Source of the DNA: a virus
DNA length: 21,031 nt
IMG/VR virus record: IMGVR_UViG_3300046557_000778
Coordinates: 1-21,031 of that record
Strand: one strand, 5' to 3'
Below are positions 5,756 through 14,383 of this stretch, in pieces. Under the pieces are notes generated by a model. That model saw only the letters and a list, made by a program, of their open reading frames with translations, did no database searches and was not told the DNA's origin. The position numbers and the translations under genes were made by a program. How positions within the stretch are numbered: the stretch's first letter is position 1; the number at the start of each line of letters is the position of its first letter.

Positions 5756-8700
5756 GTTCGCCCTGAGCGGCATTTTTCCGCTTCGCCGCCGCGCGGGCGC
5801 GTTCCTCGCGGCCTTGGCGAGTGGCTTCTTCCTTGGCCCTGACCGGGATGTTGTAAGTCTCGGGGTGTTCGCCGGGCTCCAGCGACTTCAGCCAATATGC
5901 GTAGTCCGATTTCGCCGCGCCGACATACCCGGTCCAGTCTTTCTGTTCCCAGAGATGTTTTTCCGAGAACCAGACCAACGCTTGCAGCGAGTCCGGCGTG
6001 GTGCCAAACTTTTCAGCGGCTTTTCGGAACGCGGATTGCGCAAGGTTAAAGTTCTCCGCGGAAATTTGCCATCCCGCCGGCGGTGCGACGCGCCAGCGAC
6101 CTTTGAGGGTGTCCTCGGACTGCGCGATACGCATCAGGAATCGTGTGGCCCAAATGTCGATGGTGGCGTCGTGTCCTTCGCCTGTGAGGTTCGCCAAAAA
6201 GTTCCGCACCTTCGGGCCGCCCACGTCCTCGAGCCACGTGCCGGAGATGACATCGAGCACAGGGAACGAATGCATGCCGTAAAGCTTGCCGCCTTCGCGC
6301 TTGGGCAAAATCTCGTGCTTGTCCACCCACCACGTCAAAAAGTTGTTGCGCAGACCTTGGGCCGCGGCACCCGTGCCGGCTTTCCACTTCTTGCCCTTCT
6401 CGGCTTCCCACTCGGCGATTTCAGGCGTGCCACCGGTCTTCCACTGCTCGCGTCCCTCGAGATATTTTTTCACGAACGGCTCATACTCGCCACGCTTCAC
6501 GGCGTTCCAGGCGTCCACCGCGTAGGCGAAGTTCGGTTGCACGCCGTTCTGCGGCGACGTCGCCGCCAACAGCTGCGCGAACAGCGAAGCGTCCTTGCCG
6601 AAAAATTTGTTGATGAGCTTCACCGCGTCGGCATACCACGTCAGGCCGGCCTTCATGGATTCGTCCTTGAGCGCCTCGTGAGCTTCGGCCACGATTTTGT
6701 CCGCGAGCGCGTCCGAAATAACTTCGTGCGCCGGCGCGTCCGGGTTCTCCCGCACCGCGTCAAGCGCGAGCGGCGTTTTGTCGAGAACGGCTTCCTCGTC
6801 ACCGGGGACGAGCTTGCCGCCTTGCAGCTTGAGCTTGCCTTTGGAGTCGCGGATGAACCGCGTGGGGTATGCCTCGGGATACGACTTGGTGTATTCCTCG
6901 TTGTGCTTGTCCGCCGCGGCTTCTGCCGTCTCGGGCGTCAGCTTTTCGCCAGGGAGATACCCGCCGCGTGCCGCGACGTCCGCTTTGCTGCCGAACGTGG
7001 CGTCCTTGACGAAAACCGAGTTGCCCACGCTCACGGCCTGGGTTCCGCCGGTCACCGGTTCGTCGGTTCCCTTCTCGTAGAAATAGTCGTGCTTGGTGGG
7101 ATTGAAACCAACCTCGGTCCACTCGGAGAGGTCCGCCGGCAGTTCACGCGAGGGATTCCATTCGCCCTCGACGGTCGCGATGGGAAACTTCGCCGCGCCC
7201 TCAGCGATTTTTGCCGCGCCCTTGGTGTTGGAGAAAAAGGTCGGGTTGTCCACGGTCGCGATGGAGTCGTAACCAATCCGCTTGCCCACGCGCCCGCCTT
7301 CGGCTTTTTCGTGGACGGTGATGACGTATTTGCCCGTGCGGTTATAAGCCGGGATGTCAATCCGCAGGCCGACCGGGGTGCCTTCATCCAGGTCGCGCGC
7401 GGCTCCGACAAAAGGTTTCTTTTCCTCGCTCAGCGCGTCGGTGATGGCCTCGTCCGTCGGAATTTCCGGCGTGAGGTAACCCTCGCGGCTGCGCGCGATT
7501 TGAATGGCCGAGGGACCCCGCTTCGGAGCGACCTTGTTCGGGTCAACCGCATCCACTAGGTCCATTAAATCCTGTGCCGGATTTTCACTCTCAAAAAGCT
7601 TGTTGTCCGCCATCGTGTCCGTCACCTTGCCCTCGTTATCCAGGAGCGTGATTCGCGCGGAGTCGATGTCTTTGGCGTGGTCGTCGAGCAGCACTTCAAT
7701 CGCGCGCTTGCCCTTGCCACGGAAAAATTTCTGGTTCGCTTCGATGGCCAGCTTGCCGCCGTATTCGCGAACGCGGATGAATCCCTTGTTGAGCGCGGCT
7801 TGTCGGTCCTCGACCGTGGCGTCCTTGGAGAATTCGGTTCCGTATTGTTTGTTCAACTGCTCGGAGTGTTCCCCGAGCCACGTCTGATGATAGTCCGTGT
7901 CGAGTCGGATGAACTGCCCGTCGGGAAGTGCCCAACCAGTCGGTCCCTTGCCCTTCGGCTTTTGTTCCTCGGGCACGTTGTATTTCGAGTAGTCCGTCTC
8001 CGCGACGCGTTTCCGCGCGGCGGCTTCGGATTCTCGGGTAATCGCTTTGACGGTGATATCGAGGTCCCCCTTGATGTCTTCAATCGCCTGACGAACCGGA
8101 CCCTTGCGCCTCGCTTCCGCCGCTTTGAAACGCGCTTTCGTCTCCAGGTAATTTTCCCCGGCCTGCAACGCATCCGCGGCCTGGGCGATTTCTTTCGGGT
8201 CCCGGAGGACCGTGTTACCCGTGCCGCCGGCATCAACCGTTTTGCCGCGGGCCATGTCGAAAATGGCTTCCTGGTTATTCGCACGGGCAAAAGCCAAAGA
8301 CGACTTGCGGTGCTTCTGGTCCACGATGGCGTTCACATCCACGCTGACCTGGGGCCGGCCTTCGGCATCGGGCTCCGACAGCCGGAAGATTCCCGCTTTG
8401 ATGTTCTCATTCCCCAGAAGGCCCTTGTAGGGCTTCAACGCCGCCGCGACGTTCTTCGCGTTCAGCTCTGCCGCCGGCAGGTTCACGCTAGCGAGCGTGA
8501 CGACGTCCAGCGAGGCGTCCTCGGGCGGGACAAAAACGGTTCCGTCCCCGTTGAAAGTTTCACCATCTTTTTCGCCATTGCGAATGGACTTCAGTTCTTT
8601 TTCAGAAAGGAAGCCAGCGCGTTCCGCGGCTGCGGCACTGACTTCCGCGAACGGAGCAGTGCGGTCCGGGAACGCGCGGCGCCAGCCGGATGGACCGGCG

Positions 8701-11700
8701 GCAGAAGCGGTGTCCGTGGCGGCTTCAATCGCCTCACGGAAAAATTGGGCCTTGGTCGCGAGCGCGTAAGCCTCGTCCAGCTTGTCGAGGTTCCCCGCCC
8801 GGGCTTCTGCGAGGGCAGAGACTTGGGCAGCGGACGCCTTGGACTGCGCCTCGCGCAACGCGTTCAACTCGTCCTTCGACGTGAGGTTCAGCCCCAGCTC
8901 ATACGCCGACCCCGTCAACGTATTCTTCGGACCGAACCGTTTCATCCAGTCGTCCGGGGAATCCGCGAGCACGTCTGCGATAGTTTTGTCCACAGGCTGG
9001 TCCGTCAGGTATCCCGCGCGGGCGGTGTCCGTCTGTCCGCCGCGTCCCGTTAATTCGGGGGCGCGTTCGGCTTTGACGATGTCCGCAGCGTTGAGTCGCT
9101 CGACGACCGTGTGCAGGTCCCCCACCGGCATGCCGGCGGCGCGCAGACGATTGCGCAGCGGGTTCGTCTCCTTGATTTCTACGGGTCCGCGGCCCCCGGT
9201 CACCTTCTCGGGATAAATCGGAATGTCGGTCCCCGGCGCGATGCGTTCGGACACGTCGCCCTGGGCAGCGCGGATTTCCTGCGCCTTAATGTTGGCAGGT
9301 AACTTGCCTTTTTGGGCGCGCGCCGTCTCGGGCGGGCCGACGTCTTTACCTTGAAGCAGATTAAGCCATTGTTCCTTGGCGTCGCCTAAAACTTTTCCCT
9401 CGCCTTGCTCACGCGGGATTGCCGCACCGAGCTCGTCGCCGGGACGAACCAGCTGCTTGCCCCCGCCACGAAAACCTCGGTCCTGGTTATCCCAGTAGGC
9501 GTTCAGGTCCGACAAAAGTTCGTTGGTGCCGGCTTCGGTGAGCGCACCGTTCGCGTCCGTCTCCCACGGGATTTCTTCGCCCGCGGATTTCCCCCACTGC
9601 ACCGCGCGGTCCACGTTGGAGAGAACCTTGTCCACGCTACGGGCGACGAGCTGCGGTTCCCCGCTTTTCGTCTGCTCCCATCGCGTGGGATATTTTTTCC
9701 CGGCATGCAGCTCGCGCTGTTCTGGCGGCAACCCGCGGCCTTCTTCCACCTCGGCGGCGCGTTCGGGCTCCGTCGGCTTAAAAGACGCTTTGGGAGCGCC
9801 GGCGTGTTCGACGGTCAGCCCGACGCTTTCATCGAGTGCCTTGTTCACTTCCGTCACCGCTTGCTCGTTGTCCTTGCCTTTGGCCCAGGCCGCACCGACC
9901 CCGGTATTGGTGACCTCGGCACGGGCGGCGGTGGCCTCGGGGGTGGAAACCCCACGGGAGGGAGACACCGTCGGCGGGACTTCGGTGGGTGCCGGCGCGG
10001 GAGGGGTCGCTGCCGGGGCCACTTTCGGTTGTGCCGACGGCGTCTCAAAATTGAGCTCGCCTTGAGCGGGAATTTCTTTGGGCGGGGGCGTGGTAAAATC
10101 CAGCTCCGGCTGCACGGATTCGACGGGAACTTCGACCGGAGCCGCCGGCGCTTCAGCCACCGGCTTCACCTCGGGAGCAGTCGCTTGCTGCGCGGCGCGC
10201 TGGTCACGCTCCGCTAAAATTTCACCGCTCGCGTTCTCGAGCGCCTTGCGCAGGCTATAGCTCGGCTTCAGGTTCAACCCCGGGGTGCCGCGGCCTGCCG
10301 TCATGTCGATACCCAGCGCGTCACCCAAGGTCAACGCCGCGTCCAGCATTTTTGCGCGGAACGAGGATTTCGGTTTCGGCAGCCCGAGTGACTCGAGCGA
10401 CGTGTTGTAAAGCAGGTTCGCCCAATTGTCGGCGATGAATTCGCTGCGGACTTCTTGCATCACGCCCGGCACGTCCGCGGCAAAACGGCTGCCCAAAGAT
10501 TTTTCGTAATGCTGCCGCAAGGCTTCCAGTTCTCCGGGCGTGTATGCCTTGCGGACCGCGTCGTGCAGTGCTTCGCGTCCCGCGGGCTCCATTACGGATT
10601 CCAGGACGTGGGCAAACTCGTGTGGAGCGTTCGCGGAGCCTTTGACGAGCGTAACCATCTCGCCCTTGCCCGCGTCATCTGCCATCCAGATTTTTGAAAC
10701 GCCGCGCGCTTTGGATTCCTGGGTGACCGCCGCCTGTTGTTCCGGCGTGAGCGATTTGCCACCGTTCGCACGGACCGTATCGTCAGCGATGGCCTTGGAA
10801 AAAGCCGCGTCGTCGACGAGGAAAAGTTTCTTGCCGAACGGGCGCAGCGTTTCGCGCAAGCTATCCACCATGTTCCGCGCGTTAGACGGCGTGGACGCGG
10901 CGACCTGCTCGTGAACTTTGTTCAGCTCGGTGAAGTTATCGTAGCCAGGAGACGGGGTCGCTTCCCAGTTGATTTGGCCCGGGTCGAAATATTTTTTCGC
11001 GCCGGCTTCGGCGACCGCGCCTTTGACGGCTCCGAGGGCAGAGTGCACGGCCCCGCCGACGGCACCCACGCCGAGCAGCCCGCCTTGCGGTTCGTCGGTC
11101 GCGAGTGCCAGCGGCGCAGTTCCCACGGCGCCCTTGACGGCGCCGGCCACGGGCGGTTGAACAAATTTTGAAACGGTCTTCGCCGCGTTGACGAGCTTGG
11201 CGCCCGTCGTGGTTTCCAGACCCAGGGACAGCTGCCCTTTAGGGGCGGCCCCGGCGGCTTCGCCGATTTCCCGAACGACCTGTCCCGTCTTCTGTAAAAC
11301 GGGGGCCGCGATACGCGCCGCCAGGATGGCCTTGTGTGGGACGCCTAAAAGACTCAGTCCGGCGCCGACGCTAATGCCCTGGCCCGAGATGGGAAGCGCA
11401 GAGGCGATGACCTTACCGGTTTTTTCGATGCCCGTGCCGACGAGCTGCGTGGTTTTCGCCGCGGCGGTTTGGGAAAGCTGTCCGAGGTAGTTCAGCGCTT
11501 TGCCCGCGCCAACTTCGTTGGCCGCGGTAAAAAGAACTTTGCCACCGACGCCCACGGCCTTGAGTCCGCCGGCAGTGGCGACGAGCGTGACCGGGTCCGT
11601 CAAGCTCAGTAGCTTGATGTTTTCCGGGTTGAGCTGGACGCCTTCGCTGACGAGGTCTTTGACGGTTTGGCCGGACGAGATACCTTGGACGGTGTCGTGC

Positions 11701-12638
11701 CAGCCGAGGTCTTTGAATAACTCGCTTTTGACTTCTTCATCAGAAATTTTGCTCCAGTCTTTGCGCTCCATCGAGACACCCGAAGGGGTCACCTTGAGCT
11801 GTTTCAAATTGAATCCGGGACCCGTCAGCTTGCGCGCGCCCTGGCGCACCATGTCCTGAAGCGAGCCCACGGCGAGCTGCGTTCCGCCGATGGCCTCGGC
11901 GATGGCGGCCTCGCGGTTGTCGTCTGTCATTTTATCCCACTGCGCGCGAAGCGCGGGGTCGGCACTCTCGTGACGAAACTTTGCCGTGATGTCGTTAATC
12001 ACCGGACCAATGGCGATATCAGAAACATTCTCGAGCCGCTTCGGCAAAGATTTGAGAATTTCCAAAAGCAGGGGACCCGTTTCTTTCTTGGCGGATTCCC
12101 AGACCTTGTTCGCCGTGGTGCCCACGACTTTTTGCGCGCGATAAGTGTCGAGCGCTTTTTTGTAGCGATTGGGGTCCTGAAAAATATTGTCGCGGTTCGT
12201 CGCGATGTGCTCGAGCACATTGAACTTCGGGTCCTTGGCGAGAACATCGGGCTTCTCAGTATCGAGTCGGTCGGCCAACGGGACGCCGCGGAATTCGGGC
12301 TCCTCCCCAACAGAGCGGGGGTCGACTTCTTGCAACACGCTAAAAGGGTCCACCTCCTGCAGTCCGGCGAACGCTTTATCTTCCTTTTCTTTTTCAGCGG
12401 CGGCTTTCGCGGCCTCCTCGGGCAGCATCGGCGGGGCTTCGATTCCCTTTTCCGCGAGTGCGGCCCGCATCCCTTTGCTGGACTGGTCGAGCTGCGCCTG
12501 AACTTCCGGCGTGATGGGCTTCGAGGATTTCAGTCCCCGAGCCGTGCCGCCGTAGACGGGCACCTCAGCTGGCACAACCGGGACGGGCGTGTCCGTGAAA
12601 GATTCCCCTGCCCCTAAATCCTCAATGACGCTCGGCAT
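5724..12638 (-). CDS. Giant 2304-aa polyvalent/internal virion protein with zincin motif
   Basis: An uninterrupted 2304-codon gene follows the 417-aa internal protein by 2 nt (TAATTATG). Visible layout: a disordered N-terminus; Ala/Gly-rich, possibly membrane-active segments (about 345-400, 418-450 and 500-543); a metallopeptidase motif H673-E-F-A-H677 with a possible third ligand E733 (SEFIADNW); and a Pro/Glu/Ala linker (about 813-925). Helical regions follow. Domains resembling those of large phage polyvalent proteins come next: about 1566-1680 (GWALPDGQF, TWLGEHSEQL), about 1750-1890 (GYDSIATVDNPTFFSN, TEVGFNPTKHDYFYE) and about 1990-2270 (SPQNGVQPNFAYAVDAWN, FPVLDVISGTWLEDVG). Size and position fit an ejected virion protein that acts in the host after injection. 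Peptidase activity is inferred from the motif only. No transglycosylase or polymerase motif was seen. Confidence 0.75.
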   Translation of the reverse strand: MPSVIEDLGAGESFTDTPVPVVPAEVPVYGGTARGLKSSKPITPEVQAQLDQSSKGMRAALAEKGIEAPPMLPEEAAKAAAEKEKEDKAFAGLQEVDPFSVLQEVDPRSVGEEPEFRGVPLADRLDTEKPDVLAKDPKFNVLEHIATNRDNIFQDPNRYKKALDTYRAQKVVGTTANKVWESAKKETGPLLLEILKSLPKRLENVSDIAIGPVINDITAKFRHESADPALRAQWDKMTDDNREAAIAEAIGGTQLAVGSLQDMVRQGARKLTGPGFNLKQLKVTPSGVSMERKDWSKISDEEVKSELFKDLGWHDTVQGISSGQTVKDLVSEGVQLNPENIKLLSLTDPVTLVATAGGLKAVGVGGKVLFTAANEVGAGKALNYLGQLSQTAAAKTTQLVGTGIEKTGKVIASALPISGQGISVGAGLSLLGVPHKAILAARIAAPVLQKTGQVVREIGEAAGAAPKGQLSLGLETTTGAKLVNAAKTVSKFVQPPVAGAVKGAVGTAPLALATDEPQGGLLGVGAVGGAVHSALGAVKGAVAEAGAKKYFDPGQINWEATPSPGYDNFTELNKVHEQVAASTPSNARNMVDSLRETLRPFGKKLFLVDDAAFSKAIADDTVRANGGKSLTPEQQAAVTQESKARGVSKIWMADDAGKGEMVTLVKGSANAPHEFAHVLESVMEPAGREALHDAVRKAYTPGELEALRQHYEKSLGSRFAADVPGVMQEVRSEFIADNWANLLYNTSLESLGLPKPKSSFRAKMLDAALTLGDALGIDMTAGRGTPGLNLKPSYSLRKALENASGEILAERDQRAAQQATAPEVKPVAEAPAAPVEVPVESVQPELDFTTPPPKEIPAQGELNFETPSAQPKVAPAATPPAPAPTEVPPTVSPSRGVSTPEATAARAEVTNTGVGAAWAKGKDNEQAVTEVNKALDESVGLTVEHAGAPKASFKPTEPERAAEVEEGRGLPPEQRELHAGKKYPTRWEQTKSGEPQLVARSVDKVLSNVDRAVQWGKSAGEEIPWETDANGALTEAGTNELLSDLNAYWDNQDRGFRGGGKQLVRPGDELGAAIPREQGEGKVLGDAKEQWLNLLQGKDVGPPETARAQKGKLPANIKAQEIRAAQGDVSERIAPGTDIPIYPEKVTGGRGPVEIKETNPLRNRLRAAGMPVGDLHTVVERLNAADIVKAERAPELTGRGGQTDTARAGYLTDQPVDKTIADVLADSPDDWMKRFGPKNTLTGSAYELGLNLTSKDELNALREAQSKASAAQVSALAEARAGNLDKLDEAYALATKAQFFREAIEAATDTASAAGPSGWRRAFPDRTAPFAEVSAAAAERAGFLSEKELKSIRNGEKDGETFNGDGTVFVPPEDASLDVVTLASVNLPAAELNAKNVAAALKPYKGLLGNENIKAGIFRLSEPDAEGRPQVSVDVNAIVDQKHRKSSLAFARANNQEAIFDMARGKTVDAGGTGNTVLRDPKEIAQAADALQAGENYLETKARFKAAEARRKGPVRQAIEDIKGDLDITVKAITRESEAAARKRVAETDYSKYNVPEEQKPKGKGPTGWALPDGQFIRLDTDYHQTWLGEHSEQLNKQYGTEFSKDATVEDRQAALNKGFIRVREYGGKLAIEANQKFFRGKGKRAIEVLLDDHAKDIDSARITLLDNEGKVTDTMADNKLFESENPAQDLMDLVDAVDPNKVAPKRGPSAIQIARSREGYLTPEIPTDEAITDALSEEKKPFVGAARDLDEGTPVGLRIDIPAYNRTGKYVITVHEKAEGGRVGKRIGYDSIATVDNPTFFSNTKGAAKIAEGAAKFPIATVEGEWNPSRELPADLSEWTEVGFNPTKHDYFYEKGTDEPVTGGTQAVSVGNSVFVKDATFGSKADVAARGGYLPGEKLTPETAEAAADKHNEEYTKSYPEAYPTRFIRDSKGKLKLQGGKLVPGDEEAVLDKTPLALDAVRENPDAPAHEVISDALADKIVAEAHEALKDESMKAGLTWYADAVKLINKFFGKDASLFAQLLAATSPQNGVQPNFAYAVDAWNAVKRGEYEPFVKKYLEGREQWKTGGTPEIAEWEAEKGKKWKAGTGAAAQGLRNNFLTWWVDKHEILPKREGGKLYGMHSFPVLDVISGTWLEDVGGPKVRNFLANLTGEGHDATIDIWATRFLMRIAQSEDTLKGRWRVAPPAGWQISAENFNLAQSAFRKAAEKFGTTPDSLQALVWFSEKHLWEQKDWTGYVGAAKSDYAYWLKSLEPGEHPETYNIPVRAKEEATRQGREERARAAAKRKNAAQGELDIPVNPVED

Positions 12639-12640
12639 AA

Positions 12641-13894
12641 TTAAGCTGGTAAAACTGGCGGCTCCTCGGTAGCGGGTGGCGTGACTTCGGCGGTAGGCGG
12701 CGGGGTCGCGGGGGCGGGTGCCGCCGCGGCAGGACGATAGTTGGGGTTACGATACAGCTTGCCCTTGGGGGAGTAGAAAAACTCCGCATCCGCGGGAGCT
12801 TCCGTCGGCGTCCGCACCGTAGGAATCGGCTTTTGCTGAACCGGGGCCGCGGGAGCAGCGCCGGCAGCGGCGGGAGCCGCACCAGCGGCAGGAGCGGCAG
12901 CCGGAGCCGCGGCTTTGGCGCGCGCGGCTTCGCGCTCCTCAAATTCTTGGACCATCTCCTGGTGTTCAATCGGAACGACGGAGCCGGGGGCGTGTCCGCC
13001 GGTTTTTTCTTGGGCCTGAAATTGTTTGATGATGGGGGCCACGTTGGCGATTTGTCCATCAACGATATCCTGCGAAGCGTCGAGAATTTCTTTTCGCTGT
13101 TCCGGCGTCAAGATTTGACCGGTGTAGATTTGATTCCACACATTACGAATCCGGTCGGGCACGCCGCGAGCTTTTTCCACGGTCGCGTATTCACCTTCGC
13201 GCACGGTCGAGCCTGGGTCCAGGATTTTCATCCATTGAAAAATCGTGTTCTGGTCTTTCAACGCATTCGGCTCTTTGGTATTAACGGAACGCAAAAGCTT
13301 GTTGTAGCCGGCGTGCACCTTGTTAAAATCGTGCACGGGCGGCTGTGCCGAGTATTCTTTTCGGAGCGGCTCGGTCTGGGGCGCTTCGCTCGTCACCGTT
13401 CGGACCGGGCTAGTCGGCTGTCCGGTCTTCGTCATCATCTGACCCGTGATGGTCTTCTGACCTTGCGGGTTGACGGTCGTGGTCATCTGCTCGGTCGCGC
13501 CGAGCGTGAGCGCGCGGTCGTGCTCTCGCTGTTCAATCGCTTGCTTCGCCTCAAAAATATTTTTCAAGGCCGCCTCGCTGTTGATGACGCCGTCCGGGTT
13601 CACCGGCAGCTCCAGTCCCTCGGGGGCTGCCCACTTCGCATGCGCCTGGGCGATTTCCTGAAGCGAGCCGCCCTTGCGCAGGTTCTGGTATTCCTGGTTC
13701 GCCTTGAGGGAGGCGTTCCGTTGCAGCGCAGGATTCAGCTTGGATTCATCCAGCATTTTGTTCGCCTGGAGATAATGAATCAGGTCCTCGGAGTCCCACT
13801 CGTTGAGCAGGTCCCGTGTGGGCATCTTCGAGTATTTCGAGTCCCACTTCGCAAAAGCCGCTTTGTAGCGCGGGTCATTTTTATCTACGGGCAT
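12641..13894 (-). CDS. Internal virion (ejection-type) protein, 417 aa
   Basis: The N-terminal half is helical and charged (MPVDKNDPRYKAAFAKWDSK, LLNEWDSEDLIHYLQANK). A central block carries DPGSTVREGEYATVE (about residues 232-246), then TGQILTPEQRKEILDASQ. I recall this pattern in phage internal/DNA-transfer proteins next to giant virion proteins. The C-terminal 120 residues are Ala/Pro-rich and low complexity, ending EEPPVLPA. It lies between the 160-aa gene and the giant gene, each junction with a 2-nt TT spacer after TAA. It has one of the few clear SDs in the cluster. A role as an ejection or core partner of the giant protein is inferred from context. Confidence 0.65.
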   Translation of the reverse strand: MPVDKNDPRYKAAFAKWDSKYSKMPTRDLLNEWDSEDLIHYLQANKMLDESKLNPALQRNASLKANQEYQNLRKGGSLQEIAQAHAKWAAPEGLELPVNPDGVINSEAALKNIFEAKQAIEQREHDRALTLGATEQMTTTVNPQGQKTITGQMMTKTGQPTSPVRTVTSEAPQTEPLRKEYSAQPPVHDFNKVHAGYNKLLRSVNTKEPNALKDQNTIFQWMKILDPGSTVREGEYATVEKARGVPDRIRNVWNQIYTGQILTPEQRKEILDASQDIVDGQIANVAPIIKQFQAQEKTGGHAPGSVVPIEHQEMVQEFEEREAARAKAAAPAAAPAAGAAPAAAGAAPAAPVQQKPIPTVRTPTEAPADAEFFYSPKGKLYRNPNYRPAAAAPAPATPPPTAEVTPPATEEPPVLPA

Positions 13895-13896
13895 AA

Positions 13897-14379
13897 TTAA
13901 AGTCCTCCCCCAAACATCGAACCCCAGTCGAACATGCTGTCCGAGTTAAATCCGCCGCCCTGGGTTGCCGGACCCGCATCACTCGCCGGGGTCGGATTGA
14001 TGTCGGTCATGGCACCAAAAGAAACTCCGCTGGATGGCGCCGCGATAGTTGGCGAGGGTGCCGCGGGCGCGACGGGCGCGGGCGGCGTAACTGAAATAGC
14101 CGGCGCAGGCATCGTGGTCGGTTCCATGCCGCCCTCTTCGCCCAATACTTGTCCCTCAATTTTTCCCCGGGAATGCTTCAACAACGCAGCCTTTTGCGCC
14201 GCCGCGTCTATTTCCTTCTGCTCCTTCGTCTGCTGAGCCGTGGCCGCCGAATGGCCGGCGCCCCCGCCGCTTGCGTTCTGCGCAAGGTGCATGTTGTTAA
14301 TCGCCTGAACGAGCGCGCTCGCAGCAAAAGTCTTGGCCTCGGAGTTAACCGGCACCAATGGGATGTTCATCGCCGCCAT
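13897..14379 (-). CDS. Low-complexity 160-aa virion-cluster protein
   Basis: Function is not recognised. The N-terminal 35 residues look helical (EAKTFAASALVQAINNMHLA). A Gly/Ala/Gln stretch and a short charged helix (TKEQKEIDAAAQKAALLKHS) follow. Then a Pro/Ala/Thr-rich disordered middle leads to an aromatic/Gly C-terminus (SMFDWGSMFGGGL). Small, partly disordered proteins at this position in podovirus clusters often belong to the internal core, but this is inference from place. It starts 4 nt (TTTT) after the TAA of the S74 protein gene. An alternative internal Met is at residue 4. Confidence 0.65.
   Translation of the reverse strand: MAAMNIPLVPVNSEAKTFAASALVQAINNMHLAQNASGGGAGHSAATAQQTKEQKEIDAAAQKAALLKHSRGKIEGQVLGEEGGMEPTTMPAPAISVTPPAPVAPAAPSPTIAAPSSGVSFGAMTDINPTPASDAGPATQGGGFNSDSMFDWGSMFGGGL
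13904..13908 (-). promoter_or_regulatory. Shine-Dalgarno of the 417-aa gene
   Basis: GGAGG reads 13908-13904 on the minus strand, 9 nt before ATG 13894. It overlaps the 3' end of the preceding gene. Most neighbouring genes have no SD, so this gene may be translated more strongly or independently of coupling. Confidence 0.55.
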
Positions 14380-14383
14380 AAAA

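Noticed and set aside
7357-7362. TTGACA on the minus strand inside the giant gene
   Set aside because: It has no gene start about 35 nt downstream and sits within a continuous domain, so it is treated as a chance match.
5814-9053. Long plus-strand open frames of 581 and 458 codons opposite the giant gene
   Set aside because: They are antisense shadows caused by GC-rich codon bias. They are Arg/Val/Leu-rich without recognisable motifs, and the minus-strand gene is continuous and domain-bearing.
12833-13900. Plus-strand 355-codon frame, Arg/Gly/Phe-rich
   Set aside because: It lies exactly opposite the 417-aa gene and reads as its complement, with low-complexity N-terminus and no motifs.
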